From the NCBI RefSeq assembly GCF_900109045.1, contig NZ_FNYL01000005.1:369550-433549 (forward strand): a stretch of DNA of 64,000 nucleotides. Direction: 5' to 3'. The position numbers and the translations under genes were made by a program. Every line of letters starts with the position of its first letter. Within the stretch, counting starts at the first letter, position 1. Under the pieces are notes generated by a model, which searched no databases, was not told the DNA's origin, and saw only the letters and a list, made by a program, of their open reading frames with translations. Below, piece by piece: positions 7,820-18,200 of the stretch. Origin of the DNA: Dyadobacter sp. SG02 (GTDB lineage Bacteria > Bacteroidota > Bacteroidia > Cytophagales > Spirosomataceae).

Positions 7820-9553
7820 TCAGCGCCGCTTTTTGGCTTCAACCTGCTGCTCTACAAACGAGAGCAGTTCGTTAAGATTAAACCGCGAAGTATTGTTTGC
7901 AGCCGCATACCGCACATAGGGCAATGCTTCCGCCGGCTCGTCCATTTTGAGTAGTATTACAAAAAGCATCCGTGCGCGTTCGAAGCTTTTTTCCGTTCTG
8001 AATGCTTTTGAAAAATAATTGACCGCCTGCCTGTTCAAACCCATTGCAATGCTCAACTTGCCTGCATTATCAAGATACACCGGGTTTAGCGGGTCATCCA
8101 GCGCCAGCGCCTCGGCGACCCGGAGCATTCGGGTGGTATCTTTGGCAGCGGCATAATGCCGTTGCAGCCGCGACATGGCATCCCGCCAGGAAATTTGCTT
8201 CACCACCAATGCACCCGCCAGTTTTTCCTCTTCCGTTTTCTCCCGCTTTTCCTCCGCAGGCATCGGAATGTTGAACGGCCAGCCTTCTTTGAGGATCATC
8301 ATTTCATATTCCCCTTTCAAAGAATCGACGAGGGTAATGGGCATTTGTTTTTTCAGTATTTCAAAAGGCATTTCAACACGCGATGCGGGAAGAAGTCCTG
8401 CTTTTCTAAGGGATTGGTAAAATGCTTCGGAAAGCAATGCGTAACCTTGCAAATTGGGATGCACGTGTTCCAATAATGTCTCCTTCCCCAGAATGCGGCC
8501 TGTGGAGTGCTTTTCAAAAAGGTCGCGGGCGTCTACGAGCGTCACGCCCTTATGAGCGTGTGCGACGTCTTTAATAATGGTGTTCAATGCCTCCGGTGCA
8601 CGGAAACGCAATGCGTCCAGCTCTTTGGCAAGAACGAGTTCCTTTTTCGCGCCTGCGTAATCAGCTTCCTGATACAGTTTAATACCCGACTGATAATGCA
8701 TATCTGCCGAATTGCCCTGCTTGTCGGGTATGCTGATAAAGGGTTTCAGGTCCTTTTCATTGCTTACGAGATTACTCATGAAAAGTGGAATCCCTTTGGC
8801 GCTGGTTAACGCAGCCAATTCGTCCATATTAACCCGGAACTGATCGAGCCCCGCACGGTAATCGTCCGAACCGAATGCGATCTGCTGGTCGGCGGCCATC
8901 CGTTTCATCAGATTTTCGCGCAAATCCACTTTTTCTCCCGAAAGCATCTCTGAGAACTTGTCGGTTACCGACGCGATAAGTTGCGTAAGTCTCAAACCAC
9001 GCAGATTCATTAGCAGCCGCGCCAGGGTTCGGCTATGTCCGATACCTTTGGTGGCGGCGACGCCCATCGCGCCGTAATATTCGTTATGCCCGGTGTAGAC
9101 GAGCACGGCATCCGGCTCATAATCGAGCATGGCTTTGCCAAAATCGAGCACGGTGTAAGAATTTACAGCGGTAAGCGCGAGGTTAATGATCTCGAAATCA
9201 CGTTCGGGATAGGTCTGCGCAAGCCTGTATTGCAGCCACCGATGGAAGGAGCCGTTGTTCATGTAGGGATAGCCGATAGTCGTCGATTCGCCCAGAACGA
9301 ATATGCGAAAGGTGTTCGGTGCTTTCCGGGCCATAAACGGTTCCGCATTCCCGTAGGTAGCATTTTTCTGGTTGGCAAAATAGCGCTTCGAAGCGTGCTG
9401 GTTCAATATCAGATAGCCCTTCCGGCCGGGGTCTTCTGTAAAAACTGCTAAATCATGGCCGTAGCCAAACAAACGCAATGCCCCTTCCAGCACCAGCAGT
9501 ACCAGAAAGGGCATTAACAATACAATCAACTTAAAAAGAGATTCGCGTTTCAT
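7820..9553 (-). CDS. Membrane-anchored SGNH hydrolase with TPR-like C-terminus
   Basis: 577 residues. An N-terminal hydrophobic segment (8-26) is a signal anchor. An SGNH domain follows: IFVLGESTTIGYPY (nucleophile Ser), AVNSYTVLDF, VLVYTGHNEYYG (block III GHNE) and HVHPNLQGYALL (catalytic His). From about residue 290 and again near 470-577 there are TPR-like helical repeats (YQEADYAGAKKELVLAKELD, AGKLSIAMGLNRQAVNYFSKAF in part). Such proteins are periplasmic-facing esterases or acyltransferases of unknown substrate. The gene starts 14 bases after the Tat-exported dehydratase gene, so the two are probably one transcript. Confidence 0.8.
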   Translation of the reverse strand: MKRESLFKLIVLLMPFLVLLVLEGALRLFGYGHDLAVFTEDPGRKGYLILNQHASKRYFANQKNATYGNAEPFMARKAPNTFRIFVLGESTTIGYPYMNNGSFHRWLQYRLAQTYPERDFEIINLALTAVNSYTVLDFGKAMLDYEPDAVLVYTGHNEYYGAMGVAATKGIGHSRTLARLLMNLRGLRLTQLIASVTDKFSEMLSGEKVDLRENLMKRMAADQQIAFGSDDYRAGLDQFRVNMDELAALTSAKGIPLFMSNLVSNEKDLKPFISIPDKQGNSADMHYQSGIKLYQEADYAGAKKELVLAKELDALRFRAPEALNTIIKDVAHAHKGVTLVDARDLFEKHSTGRILGKETLLEHVHPNLQGYALLSEAFYQSLRKAGLLPASRVEMPFEILKKQMPITLVDSLKGEYEMMILKEGWPFNIPMPAEEKREKTEEEKLAGALVVKQISWRDAMSRLQRHYAAAKDTTRMLRVAEALALDDPLNPVYLDNAGKLSIAMGLNRQAVNYFSKAFRTEKSFERARMLFVILLKMDEPAEALPYVRYAAANNTSRFNLNELLSFVEQQVEAKKRR

Positions 9554-9567
9554 TAATTGTTACATGT

Positions 9568-10938
9568 CTACGGCCGGATACTCGTGCCGTCAAATTTACG
9601 AACCTGCCAGTTGGATTTGCTTGTGATCGGGTATTTGGCCGCTTCTTTTTCATCTATATCTACGCCCAGCCCCGGCACCTCGTTCACCGACATGTACCCG
9701 TCCTTCATCGTAGGGCACCCTTTGAAAATCGCCTGCGTCTTTTCGTTGAAGCTTACGGCTTCCTGGATACCGAAGTTCCAGACGGCCAGGTCGATGTGCG
9801 CGTGTGCCGCGTGGCCTACCGGCGAAACGTCGCCCGGGCCGTGCCAGGCCGTTTTGACATTGAACCACTCGCCCAGCCGCGCCACTTTCATGGCAGGTGT
9901 AATGCCGCCGATCTGCGACACATGGCAGCGGATGTAGTCGAACCATTGATTAGCCATCGGGTCACGGAACTCGTTCACGTTGTTGAACAGCTCTCCCATA
10001 GCGATCGGCACGGTGGTACTTTGCCGCAACTGACGGAACCAGCCCATGTTTTCGGGTGAAAACGGGTCTTCGATGAAGAATGGCCGGTATTCCTCCAATG
10101 CGCGGATCATATTAATGGCATCCATCGGCTGGACGCGCTCGTGGATGTCGTGCAGAAGCTCGATCTCCTCGCCGCAGCGCTTGCGTACAGCTTCAAAAAG
10201 CTTCGGTACCGATTTCAGATAGGCCCTTTCGTTCATATAATTGTCGGTAGCGCCGCCAAAACCGGCTGCTTTGAAATCCGGCTTTTGCTCGGTGGCACCC
10301 ACAGCGCCGTAGCCGCCCTGCTGAATGCGGATGTATTTAAAACCGCGGTCCATAATGCGCTGGACGTCGTCGGCAACGGCCTCGGGCGTATTGCCGTTGG
10401 CGTGGGTGTAACACGGTATCGCGAAACGGGCCTTGCCGCCCAGCAACTGGTACACCGGCATACCGGCGCGCTTGCCTTTGATGTCCCACAGCGCCTCGTC
10501 GAGCCCGCTCAATGCATTGTTCAGCACGGGACCATTTCGCCAATACGAGCTCACGTAGGTGGAATGCCACATGTCTTCGATATTGTCGACGTCCCTTCCG
10601 ACGCAGAATTCATTGAGATAGGTATCGATTGCGGTCACCACGGCAAGGGCGCGTTGAGTGAAAGTCGCGCAACCCAGTCCGTAAAGGCCGGGCTCGGTCG
10701 TTTCCACTTTCACGACGATCAGGTTGGAACCCTGTGGCGCGGTAGCAATCGCTTTCACGCTCTTTATTTTCAACGGCGCCATGCCTTTCGCGTAGGCGGG
10801 TTGCGTGTAATGCTCACGCCCGGCGTATGCGCGGTCGGCGGAACCCAAAAGGCCGAGCAATCCGGCGGCCGATCCGGCTCCCAGCATTTTCAATGCGTCA
10901 CGACGATTTTGGCCCGGTTCGGAGGTATGATTGTTCAT
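9568..10938 (-). CDS. Tat-exported enolase-superfamily sugar-acid dehydratase (ManD-like)
   Basis: 456 residues with a twin-arginine signal (NRRDALKMLGAGSAAGLLG). The mandelate racemase/muconate lactonizing fold is shown by metal ligands D264 (HDIHER, with H266 as in mannonate dehydratases), E290 (FFIEDPF) and E316 (GELFN), and by H366 in WHGPGDVSPVG. The DxH motif points to the ManD group, which dehydrates D-mannonate or D-gluconate to 2-keto-3-deoxy acids. Export is unusual for this chemistry. It lies just downstream of a periplasmic PQQ dehydrogenase that would make aldonic acids, which suggests sequential oxidation and dehydration in the periplasm. The exact substrate is inference. Confidence 0.85.
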   Translation of the reverse strand: MNNHTSEPGQNRRDALKMLGAGSAAGLLGLLGSADRAYAGREHYTQPAYAKGMAPLKIKSVKAIATAPQGSNLIVVKVETTEPGLYGLGCATFTQRALAVVTAIDTYLNEFCVGRDVDNIEDMWHSTYVSSYWRNGPVLNNALSGLDEALWDIKGKRAGMPVYQLLGGKARFAIPCYTHANGNTPEAVADDVQRIMDRGFKYIRIQQGGYGAVGATEQKPDFKAAGFGGATDNYMNERAYLKSVPKLFEAVRKRCGEEIELLHDIHERVQPMDAINMIRALEEYRPFFIEDPFSPENMGWFRQLRQSTTVPIAMGELFNNVNEFRDPMANQWFDYIRCHVSQIGGITPAMKVARLGEWFNVKTAWHGPGDVSPVGHAAHAHIDLAVWNFGIQEAVSFNEKTQAIFKGCPTMKDGYMSVNEVPGLGVDIDEKEAAKYPITSKSNWQVRKFDGTSIRP

Positions 10939-10975
10939 AAAAGTTTGGATTAGGAATGATTGGTTACTTTGATTT

Positions 10976-11060
10976 GGTCAGGGAATGTTAAGGGGTTAGG
11001 AATAGTCATTTGTGGTCAGGAATAGTCATTGGTTGTCAGGAATGGTCATTTGTGGTCGAC
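10976..11060. repeat. 10-bp tandem repeat array, locus A
   Basis: Between the PQQ dehydrogenase stop and the dehydratase start. Six 10-base units in register run from 10994 to 11053 as three 20-bp copies (GGTCAGGAATAGTCATTTGT with small changes), with degenerate units either side. The units resemble those at 48981-49100 and 61327-61410. Confidence 0.75.
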
Positions 11061-11062
11061 CA

Positions 11063-13297
11063 TCACGGCAGTGCGAAAGCAATGTACTTTCCTCCCGGTT
11101 TATGCCCGTTTTTAGCACCGCCCGCGGCGATCACCACATATTGTTTGCCATTCACCATGTAGGTAGCCGGGGTCGCGAAGCCGCCTGCGGGTAGTTGGTA
11201 TTCCCAAACGGTTTTACCTGTTTTGCGGTCGAAAGCGCGGATTTTCTCGTCCTTGGTGCCTGCGATGAATACCAGCCCGCCCGCTGTCACAATCGGGCCG
11301 CCGTAGTTTTCGGTACCGGTAATGGGGACGCCCTTTTTGGCGAGCTCGGGAAATTCGCCGAGCGGCACGCGCCAGAGGTATTCGCCGGTGTTCAGGTCGA
11401 TAGCATTGAGCGTGCCCCAGGGCGGTTTAATGGCGGGGTAGCCGTCCGGGTCGAAGAAGCGCGTCCAGCCGTTGTTGATGTAGGGCGGAATATAAGGGAA
11501 TGCTGATTTCGCTTCTGTTGGCGCTTCGCTGGCGCTGTGGTTTTCGGATACCGGTGCTTTGGCTTCCGGGTTTGTCAGGAATGCAACCAGTTCGTAGCGC
11601 TCCTGGTCGGAAATATGCTGGAATGACGGCATCCTTCCGCGCCCGCTTTTGATGATGTTCGCAATTTCGTCCTTCGGCATCCGGTTCCCGACTTGCACCA
11701 GGCTCGGGTACTCCTGCCCGCTTCCCTGGCGATCGGCGCGGTGGCAGGCAGCGCAGTTCCGCATGTACACCGCCTGACCGGGTGATGCGGCAGCCTGCTT
11801 TGTGCCGCCTCTTCCGTTGTAGTCCATCATTTTCAGGTCCCATACCATTTCGTTGGCATTCTGGTACAAAATGCCTTCCGGATCGGCCGCATTACCGCCC
11901 CATTCCGCACCGCCGCCGATGCCCAGGTACAGGCTTCCCTCCTTGCTGGGCGGCATATACTTGTTACCGGAGCGGGTCTGGCTGAATTTTTCCTTCACAA
12001 ATGCGTGGGCCTCGGGTGTGCGATCGGTAATTTCACTTTCTGTAAAATTCTGCCGCGAAAATGGCGCCGGTTTGGTCGGAAAAGGTTGAGTGGGCCAGGG
12101 CTGCTCGCCGGGTAAGTGATAATCTGTTAATGCGGGACGTTCTTTTACGGGGAACAATGGTTTGCCCGTGTCACGGTCGAGGAGGAAAAGGAGGCCGTCT
12201 TTGGTAGCCTGGGCCACGGCGTCGATTTTGCGTGGCTTGCCGTTACTGCCTTTGTGCGTTACTGTCAGCAGGTTGGGCTGGCAGGAAATATCCCTGTCCC
12301 AAAGGTCGTGGTGCACGGTTTGATAGTACCAGTTCATCTTGCCGGTCTCCGCATTCAGCGATATCACGCAGTTGGCATACAGATTCTTTCCTTCGCGGTC
12401 GGCGCCGTAAAAATCCACCGAAGGCGAGCCGGTACCGAAGTACACGGCACCGCGCTTTTCGTCGAGTACCATACCGGCCCAGTTATTGGCCCCGCCAATG
12501 CGTTTCCAGGCATTTTCAGGCCAGGTGTCGTGGCCGGGTTCTCCGGGCTCGGGCACTGTATGAAAGGTCCATTTGAGCTTTCCCGTGCGTATGTCGAATG
12601 CACGTATGTGCCCGGGCGCGGCGTCCCCGTACTCGGATACACGCGAGCCTATCACGAGGATATCCTTGTAAATCACGCCGGGCGATGTCGCGTCCACCGA
12701 TAGCTTATCGTTTTCCCGTCCGGGCCGGCCGGTCACACCTTCGCTCAGATCCACTTTTCCGGCGTCGCCAAAGCCTTGCACGAGTTTTCCAGTGGCGGCA
12801 TCGACGGCACAAAGGTGGTTCCCGGCGGTGTAAAGGATTCTTTTATCCCCGCCGTCTTCCCAAAACATCACACCCCTGTTGGCATGAAAACGCGGCGTGC
12901 CGCCTGTGAACGGGTCGAAGCGCCAGAGCTCCTCGCCCGTGTCGGCTTTTAATGCAAACAGGCTCAGATGCGGCGTGGTACCGTACAAAATGCCGTTCAC
13001 GATGATCGGCTGGCATTGGATTTCCATCGGTCTCCTCGGTGCTGCAATGCCGGCCGGTAATTTTGCCGCGTCGTATTCCCAGGCAACTTTCAGCTGGCTT
13101 ACATTGCCGGGATTGATCTGCGTTAAAGGCGAATAGCGGTTCCCCGCCTTGTTGCCGCCGTAGGCGAGCCAGTCGGCATTGCGGTCGTCGGGTTGCAGCT
13201 CAACGAATGCTACCAATGCTGTTAGCATCGCCGAAATCGACAATATCCGCAAAAATCGCCCCGTCGGACCGACGTTTTTGTGTTGGTTCGCATGCAT
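11063..13297 (-). CDS. PQQ-dependent dehydrogenase with inserted cytochrome c
   Basis: 744 residues, exported or membrane-anchored by the hydrophobic segment at about 15-33. Quinoprotein beta-propeller repeats are clear (LSLFALKADTGEELWRFD, VISLNAETGKMNWYYQ, AFDRKTGKTVWEYQ). A cytochrome c domain is inserted at about 503-580, with heme motif CAACH (515-519) and probable axial Met 556 (GRGRMPSF), before the final propeller blade. This is the organisation of soluble or membrane glucose/aldose dehydrogenases that oxidise sugars to lactones and pass electrons to the respiratory chain. Substrate is not determinable. PQQ synthesis genes are not in the window. Confidence 0.9.
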   Translation of the reverse strand: MHANQHKNVGPTGRFLRILSISAMLTALVAFVELQPDDRNADWLAYGGNKAGNRYSPLTQINPGNVSQLKVAWEYDAAKLPAGIAAPRRPMEIQCQPIIVNGILYGTTPHLSLFALKADTGEELWRFDPFTGGTPRFHANRGVMFWEDGGDKRILYTAGNHLCAVDAATGKLVQGFGDAGKVDLSEGVTGRPGRENDKLSVDATSPGVIYKDILVIGSRVSEYGDAAPGHIRAFDIRTGKLKWTFHTVPEPGEPGHDTWPENAWKRIGGANNWAGMVLDEKRGAVYFGTGSPSVDFYGADREGKNLYANCVISLNAETGKMNWYYQTVHHDLWDRDISCQPNLLTVTHKGSNGKPRKIDAVAQATKDGLLFLLDRDTGKPLFPVKERPALTDYHLPGEQPWPTQPFPTKPAPFSRQNFTESEITDRTPEAHAFVKEKFSQTRSGNKYMPPSKEGSLYLGIGGGAEWGGNAADPEGILYQNANEMVWDLKMMDYNGRGGTKQAAASPGQAVYMRNCAACHRADRQGSGQEYPSLVQVGNRMPKDEIANIIKSGRGRMPSFQHISDQERYELVAFLTNPEAKAPVSENHSASEAPTEAKSAFPYIPPYINNGWTRFFDPDGYPAIKPPWGTLNAIDLNTGEYLWRVPLGEFPELAKKGVPITGTENYGGPIVTAGGLVFIAGTKDEKIRAFDRKTGKTVWEYQLPAGGFATPATYMVNGKQYVVIAAGGAKNGHKPGGKYIAFALP

Positions 13298-13357
13298 GGA
13301 ATGTAATATTGGATGTGCAAATATTGCGGTATGTATAAATATCGCGGTATCAACGAT

Positions 13358-13478
13358 CTACAAATATTGCGGTGCTCTGCACCTTTACGTGCAGGATGTA
13401 AAGCGACGGTGCAATCTTTCTACAAATATTGCGGTGCTCTGCACCTTTGCTTGGGGCGTAGAGCACCGTGATATTTGT
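13358..13478. repeat. Tandem REP-like palindromes (copies 2 and 3)
   Basis: Two copies of a 26-base sequence (CTACAAATATTGCGGTGCTCTGCACC in two parts: CTACAAATATTGC plus GGTGCTCTGCACC) at 13358-13383 and 13420-13445. The second pairs with an inverted arm at 13461-13478 to give a hairpin that reaches the stop codon of the SusD gene. It separates SusD from the PQQ dehydrogenase and may attenuate read-through. Confidence 0.75.
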
Positions 13479-15202
13479 TAATAGCCTGGGTTTTGGCGCA
13501 TGTTTACGTTGGCGGTGATCTCGTTGATCGGGATCGGCTGGGCGTAATCCGTGGGTGACCATTCGATGGCCCCGCCGCGGATGCGCTGGTAATAGGCCGC
13601 TTCCTTATCGCCTATCTGCCAGCGGCGGACGTCGAGCCACCAATGCCCTTCGCCGAAAAGCTCGGCCCAGCGTTCGTATTTGAGCGGGTCGTTTTTCAGG
13701 ACGGCGTCGCTCGCCTTCGTCAGGTCGGTGAGGCTTTTGTAATCGACGGCCGAGGGCGTGTTCACGGGCAGGCCGTACGCACGGCGTTTCACCTTGTTGA
13801 TGTATTCCAATGCGCCTGCATTATCACCCGAATGGCTCAGCGTTTCGGCATATAGCAGGTAAACGTCAGCCAACCTCAGCCACGGGATATTGGCGCCGCT
13901 CGACATGTTGATCTCCGCTTCGGTACCCGTCGGGTTGGTGAATTTGCGGAAGCTCCAAGCCTCCATATCCAACTCGGTAATGTCGAGGTAATGCGAGATC
14001 GGACGTTTTTTGCCGCTGACAATCATCGAGTCCACGTACGGCTGGTAACAAGCTACCCACAGGCGCGGATCGACCGTCTGCTTTTTCTTCGCTTCGAGGG
14101 ATCGGGCAATATAGGCGGGATCTACGTTCGAGATATTGGCACTCGTGCTGCCGGGTTTGAAATAATGCCCTTCGTTGAACCCGAACCGTGCAATGTTTTT
14201 GGCATGCGGGAACACATTGGACCATGCCGATGCCGCCTGGCCTCCATTGTCGCCCACATATGTAGGCGCGATCACCATACCAATGCTGGAACCCATCGAT
14301 TGGTCGTCGCCCCCGCGGGCGGTCATGTCCACATTCAGGTTCAGTTCAAAAAGCGATTCGGAGGTAAATTCATTCTTACCATTGAACATATCCTTATACA
14401 CATCGAACGACACGAGCGATTTGCCGCTGTTGGTCACCACATCGCCGAGGTAGGTTTTGGCATTGGCCCAATCGGCCTGGTAGGCGTAAATTTTACCTAA
14501 AAACCCCTTCACCGCCCAGCCCGAAACCTTGTACTTGTCGGTGGCACCGGTCCAGTTGACACCATTCAGCAACCCTTCCGCCGTTTTGAGATCGCCAATG
14601 ATGAAATCCCAGGTTTCTTTCACGGTGCTGCGGGCTACCTGCGTCTCGTCGAGGCTGGCAGCGACTTCCGTGAGGATCGGCACGCCCAGTTTACCGCCTT
14701 CCGTACCTGCATTGAAGCCCTCGCCCCAGGTGGTTACCAGGTAAAAGTAGTACCACGCGCGGAGGAATAACGCCTGGCCTTTGATCTGATCGATGGCCTT
14801 GCTGTCATTCGGGGATTTCTGGCGTACCGCTTCCAGACTGGCCAGCAGGGTATTTGTCCGCTGCACGCCGCGCCACAGCTCGCGCCAGTTGTCGTACAGG
14901 AAGCTGTCGTTCGGCTGGGAGTTGTTCTGCCCGAGCTGGATCCACGTAGGCGTCCCCTGCCAGCTCAGGTCGGTGGTGTGGTCCCACAGCCAGGAATTCT
15001 TGGCCAGCATGGTGTGCCCGTAGAGGCCGTTGGCGTGCTGCGTCGCGTAGGCGCCGGTCAGCAGCTGTTCCAGGTCGGCTACGGTCTGCGGGTATTGCGC
15101 GGGCGTGAGCGCGCCGGGGTTATCGACGTTTACAAAATCGTCGCTGCATGAGGCCATGGCAGTCAGCATGACGAGCATCAGCAGTTTGTGAAATATTTTC
15201 AT
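13478..15202 (-). CDS. SusD/RagB-family nutrient-binding lipoprotein
   Basis: About 574 residues from the chosen start, which gives a lipoprotein signal (MKIFHKLLMLVMLTAMASCS, Cys lipidated). An in-frame ATG 24 bases upstream is possible but leaves a poor signal peptide. N-terminal SusD helices (LEQLLTGAYATQHANGLYG, LWRGVQRTNTLLASLE) and the C-terminal RagB/SusD hallmark (LNDPLKYERWAELFGEGHWWLDVRRW read as: ERWAELFGEG, WWLDVRRW) are present. It sits on the outer membrane surface as the lid of its SusC partner, encoded 24 bases upstream. Ligand specificity cannot be deduced. Confidence 0.93.
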   Translation of the reverse strand: MKIFHKLLMLVMLTAMASCSDDFVNVDNPGALTPAQYPQTVADLEQLLTGAYATQHANGLYGHTMLAKNSWLWDHTTDLSWQGTPTWIQLGQNNSQPNDSFLYDNWRELWRGVQRTNTLLASLEAVRQKSPNDSKAIDQIKGQALFLRAWYYFYLVTTWGEGFNAGTEGGKLGVPILTEVAASLDETQVARSTVKETWDFIIGDLKTAEGLLNGVNWTGATDKYKVSGWAVKGFLGKIYAYQADWANAKTYLGDVVTNSGKSLVSFDVYKDMFNGKNEFTSESLFELNLNVDMTARGGDDQSMGSSIGMVIAPTYVGDNGGQAASAWSNVFPHAKNIARFGFNEGHYFKPGSTSANISNVDPAYIARSLEAKKKQTVDPRLWVACYQPYVDSMIVSGKKRPISHYLDITELDMEAWSFRKFTNPTGTEAEINMSSGANIPWLRLADVYLLYAETLSHSGDNAGALEYINKVKRRAYGLPVNTPSAVDYKSLTDLTKASDAVLKNDPLKYERWAELFGEGHWWLDVRRWQIGDKEAAYYQRIRGGAIEWSPTDYAQPIPINEITANVNMRQNPGY

Positions 15203-15226
15203 TGCCTTGATTCGCGTTTTGGTCAA

Positions 15227-18200
15227 TTAAAAATTCAGGTCGATACCCATGGACAGCAGGCGTGTGCGCGGATAGGAATAGATCGTATCCAGTCCGCGGG
15301 CCGTCGTTCCGTTCCGGCCGAGTATTTCCGGGTCCAGACCGGAATATTTGGTGAAAGTCAGCAGATTCTGTGCCTGAAAATAAATGCGCAGGCCCGTCAT
15401 TTTCCACTGTTTCACCAGGTTAGCCGGCAATGCGTAGCCTACTTGCAGGTTGCGGAGTTTCAGGAACGAGCCATTCTCTACCACAAAGGACGAAATGCGG
15501 GTATAGTTCGAGTTCGGGTCGCGCAGGTAGTTGCCCGACGCATCCGTAGTACCCACGCGCGGCTGGTCGGTCAGGCCGTTGCCATTGAAGAACGAGGTAT
15601 TGAAAATGTCGCCCGTGGTGTTGTAATCTCCTACAAAGAACTGGGTGTAGTATTTGTTTCCATTAAATACATCAACCCCCTGAACACCCTGGAACATCGC
15701 CTGTACGTCGATACCCTTCCAGCCGACGTTGAGCGAAAAGCCGTAGGTCATTTTCGGCCATGGGTTGCCGATAAACGTTTTGTCGTCAATCGTAATGCGG
15801 CCGTCGCCATTGATATCCCTGAATTTCAGGTCACCAGCGCCGGTTCCGGCATTCTGGTAAAATACGGATGTCGAGCCGGCCGCTTCCTGTGCTTTCTGGT
15901 TGAGGGCCTGTACATCGGTATTATTCTGAAAAATACCGTCGACGATGTAGCCATAAAACTGCGCCAAAGGCTTGCCCGCCTGGGTACGGCTCACGCTGCT
16001 TTCGAGGTAATCACCTGCCGCCCCGTCGTTGATCGGGTTGTTGTTCGTTCCGCTCAGCTGCTTCACGAGGTTGCGGTTGAATGCCGCATTGGCACTCACC
16101 GAGTAGGTAAAATCCTTCACTTTGCCGCGATAGTCCACCGCCAGTTCAAGCCCTTTGTTACTCATCTGACCGATATTGGTATACACACTCGATCCATAGA
16201 AGCCTGCGGAAACCGGAACCGGAACCTGGTAAATCATATCCTGCGTCTGGCGGCTGTACCAGTCGGCCGTGATATTCAATGCATTTTTGAACAAGCCGAG
16301 GTCGAGGCCGATGTCGGTTTGGTTCACCTGTTCCCATTTGATGTTCTGATTGGGCAGCTGGGCGGTCAATGCGTAACCTTTGGAGCGCGTGCCATCGGGC
16401 AAGCCCAGGATATTGGTACCGCCGGTTCCGCCGTAGGAAGCCTGATAGGTGTATTGCAGAATACTCGAAGTGCTACCCAGCTTGCCGTAGCTCGCGCGGA
16501 GTTTCAGGTTGGATATCTGGTGCACATTATCGCGGATAAACGCCTCCTCGCTCATTTTCCAGCCTACTGAAAATGAAGGGAATACCCCCCATTTGTTGGC
16601 TGGACCGAAGCGGTCGGAACCATCCCGGCGAACGTTGGCCGTGAACAGGTATTTATCGGCGAATGTATAGTTGATCCGCCCGAACTGCGAGAGCAACCGC
16701 GTTTGCGGGAACTCGCCGCCGCTGGCCCGGTAAGTGCTCGGGTTAGTGGTCATACCGAGGTTGTAGGTGATCACCTGGAAGCCCTGCGCTTCGCCATGCA
16801 GGTTGCTCAGGTTCGACTGGTAGGCTTCGTAACCCGCCATCGCTTTAATTTCGTGACGCCCAAAAGTCTTCGCATAGGTGAGCACGAAGTTACCGGTGAA
16901 ATTGCGGGTATTGTTCTGGTCACGGCTCAGGAACGCATTCACGTTTTTGAGGGTACCAAAATCATAGGCCTCCGTGAATTTATAGTTGTTCACCGCATAA
17001 ATCGAAGCGCCGAATGTGGAGCGGAAGTTCAAACCTTTGATGATCTCCCAATCGAGGTACACATTGCCTTCCAGCGCGTACTGATTGTTTTTGGCATGGT
17101 TAATGAGCTCATTGCCTACCAGGTTCGGGCCTGTGAAGAAAGTACCGGTTTTCGCCCAGCCGCCGACAGGATTGGTAGGGTCATACACCGGGATTACCGG
17201 GGCCGAACGGAACGGGAATGTACTGGTTTGCACCGGGTTGTTGCGGGTACTCCATCCGTAGAGCGTCTCCCCTACTTTCAGACGGTTGTTGATCTTGAAA
17301 TCCGCATTGGAACGGATGCCGTAGCGTTCGAACCAGTTGTCGATCATCGTACCGCCTTCACGCTGGTAGTTAGCCGAGAGGTAGTAATTGGTTTTAGGCG
17401 TAGCGCCCGAGAGCGATAACGAATAGCTCTGATCGCTGCCGTTCTGGTAAACCTGGTCTGCCCAGTCATTGTCCGGCAATGTGGCCGGATCGCCCCAGCC
17501 GCTGACGTTCACACCGGATGCCGCCTTGGCCTTCACGTAGTCGGGCGTGTTCAGCATTGTATAGAGATTACGTGGCTGGCGCACGCCGTAGTAGGCATTG
17601 AAATTGATATTCATCTTGTCCGAACCCTGTGTACCGCGTTTGGTAGTGACGAGCACTACCCCTCCCGCAGCCTGCGCGCCGTAAATGGCCGCGGCACTCG
17701 CATCTTTCAATATTTCTATGGACTCGACGTCCTGCAAGTTGAAGTTGTTGCCGGCGGACATCCGGATACCATCGACGATGTACAACGGCGCCATACCCCC
17801 GATCGACCCTACACCGCGGATCACGATGTCGGACGAGGCACCCGGCGAACCGTCGGTGCGGGTTACCTGGACGCCCGCCGCACGTCCCTGCAATGCCTCG
17901 TTCACGCTGCGTACGGGCAAGCTTTTGATGTCTTCCGCTTTCACGGACGACACGGAACCCGTCAGGTCGGAACGCTTTTGCGTGCCGTAACCTACTACTA
18001 CCACCTCTTCCAATGCCTTGTTGTCGACTTTCAGGGTGACGTCGATCTGGCTGCGGCGGCCTACTATCACTTCCTGCGACATAAATCCGACAAACGAGAA
18101 TGTCAGCACCGCGTCGGCGTCGGTGATATCGATGTTGAAAACGCCCTGCTCGTTGGTGGAAGTACCGCGCTGGGTGCCTTTCTGAATCACGTTCACACCC

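Noticed and set aside
15188..16570. 460-codon open frame antisense to SusC
   Set aside because: No domain or signal peptide; SusC on the other strand is unmistakable.
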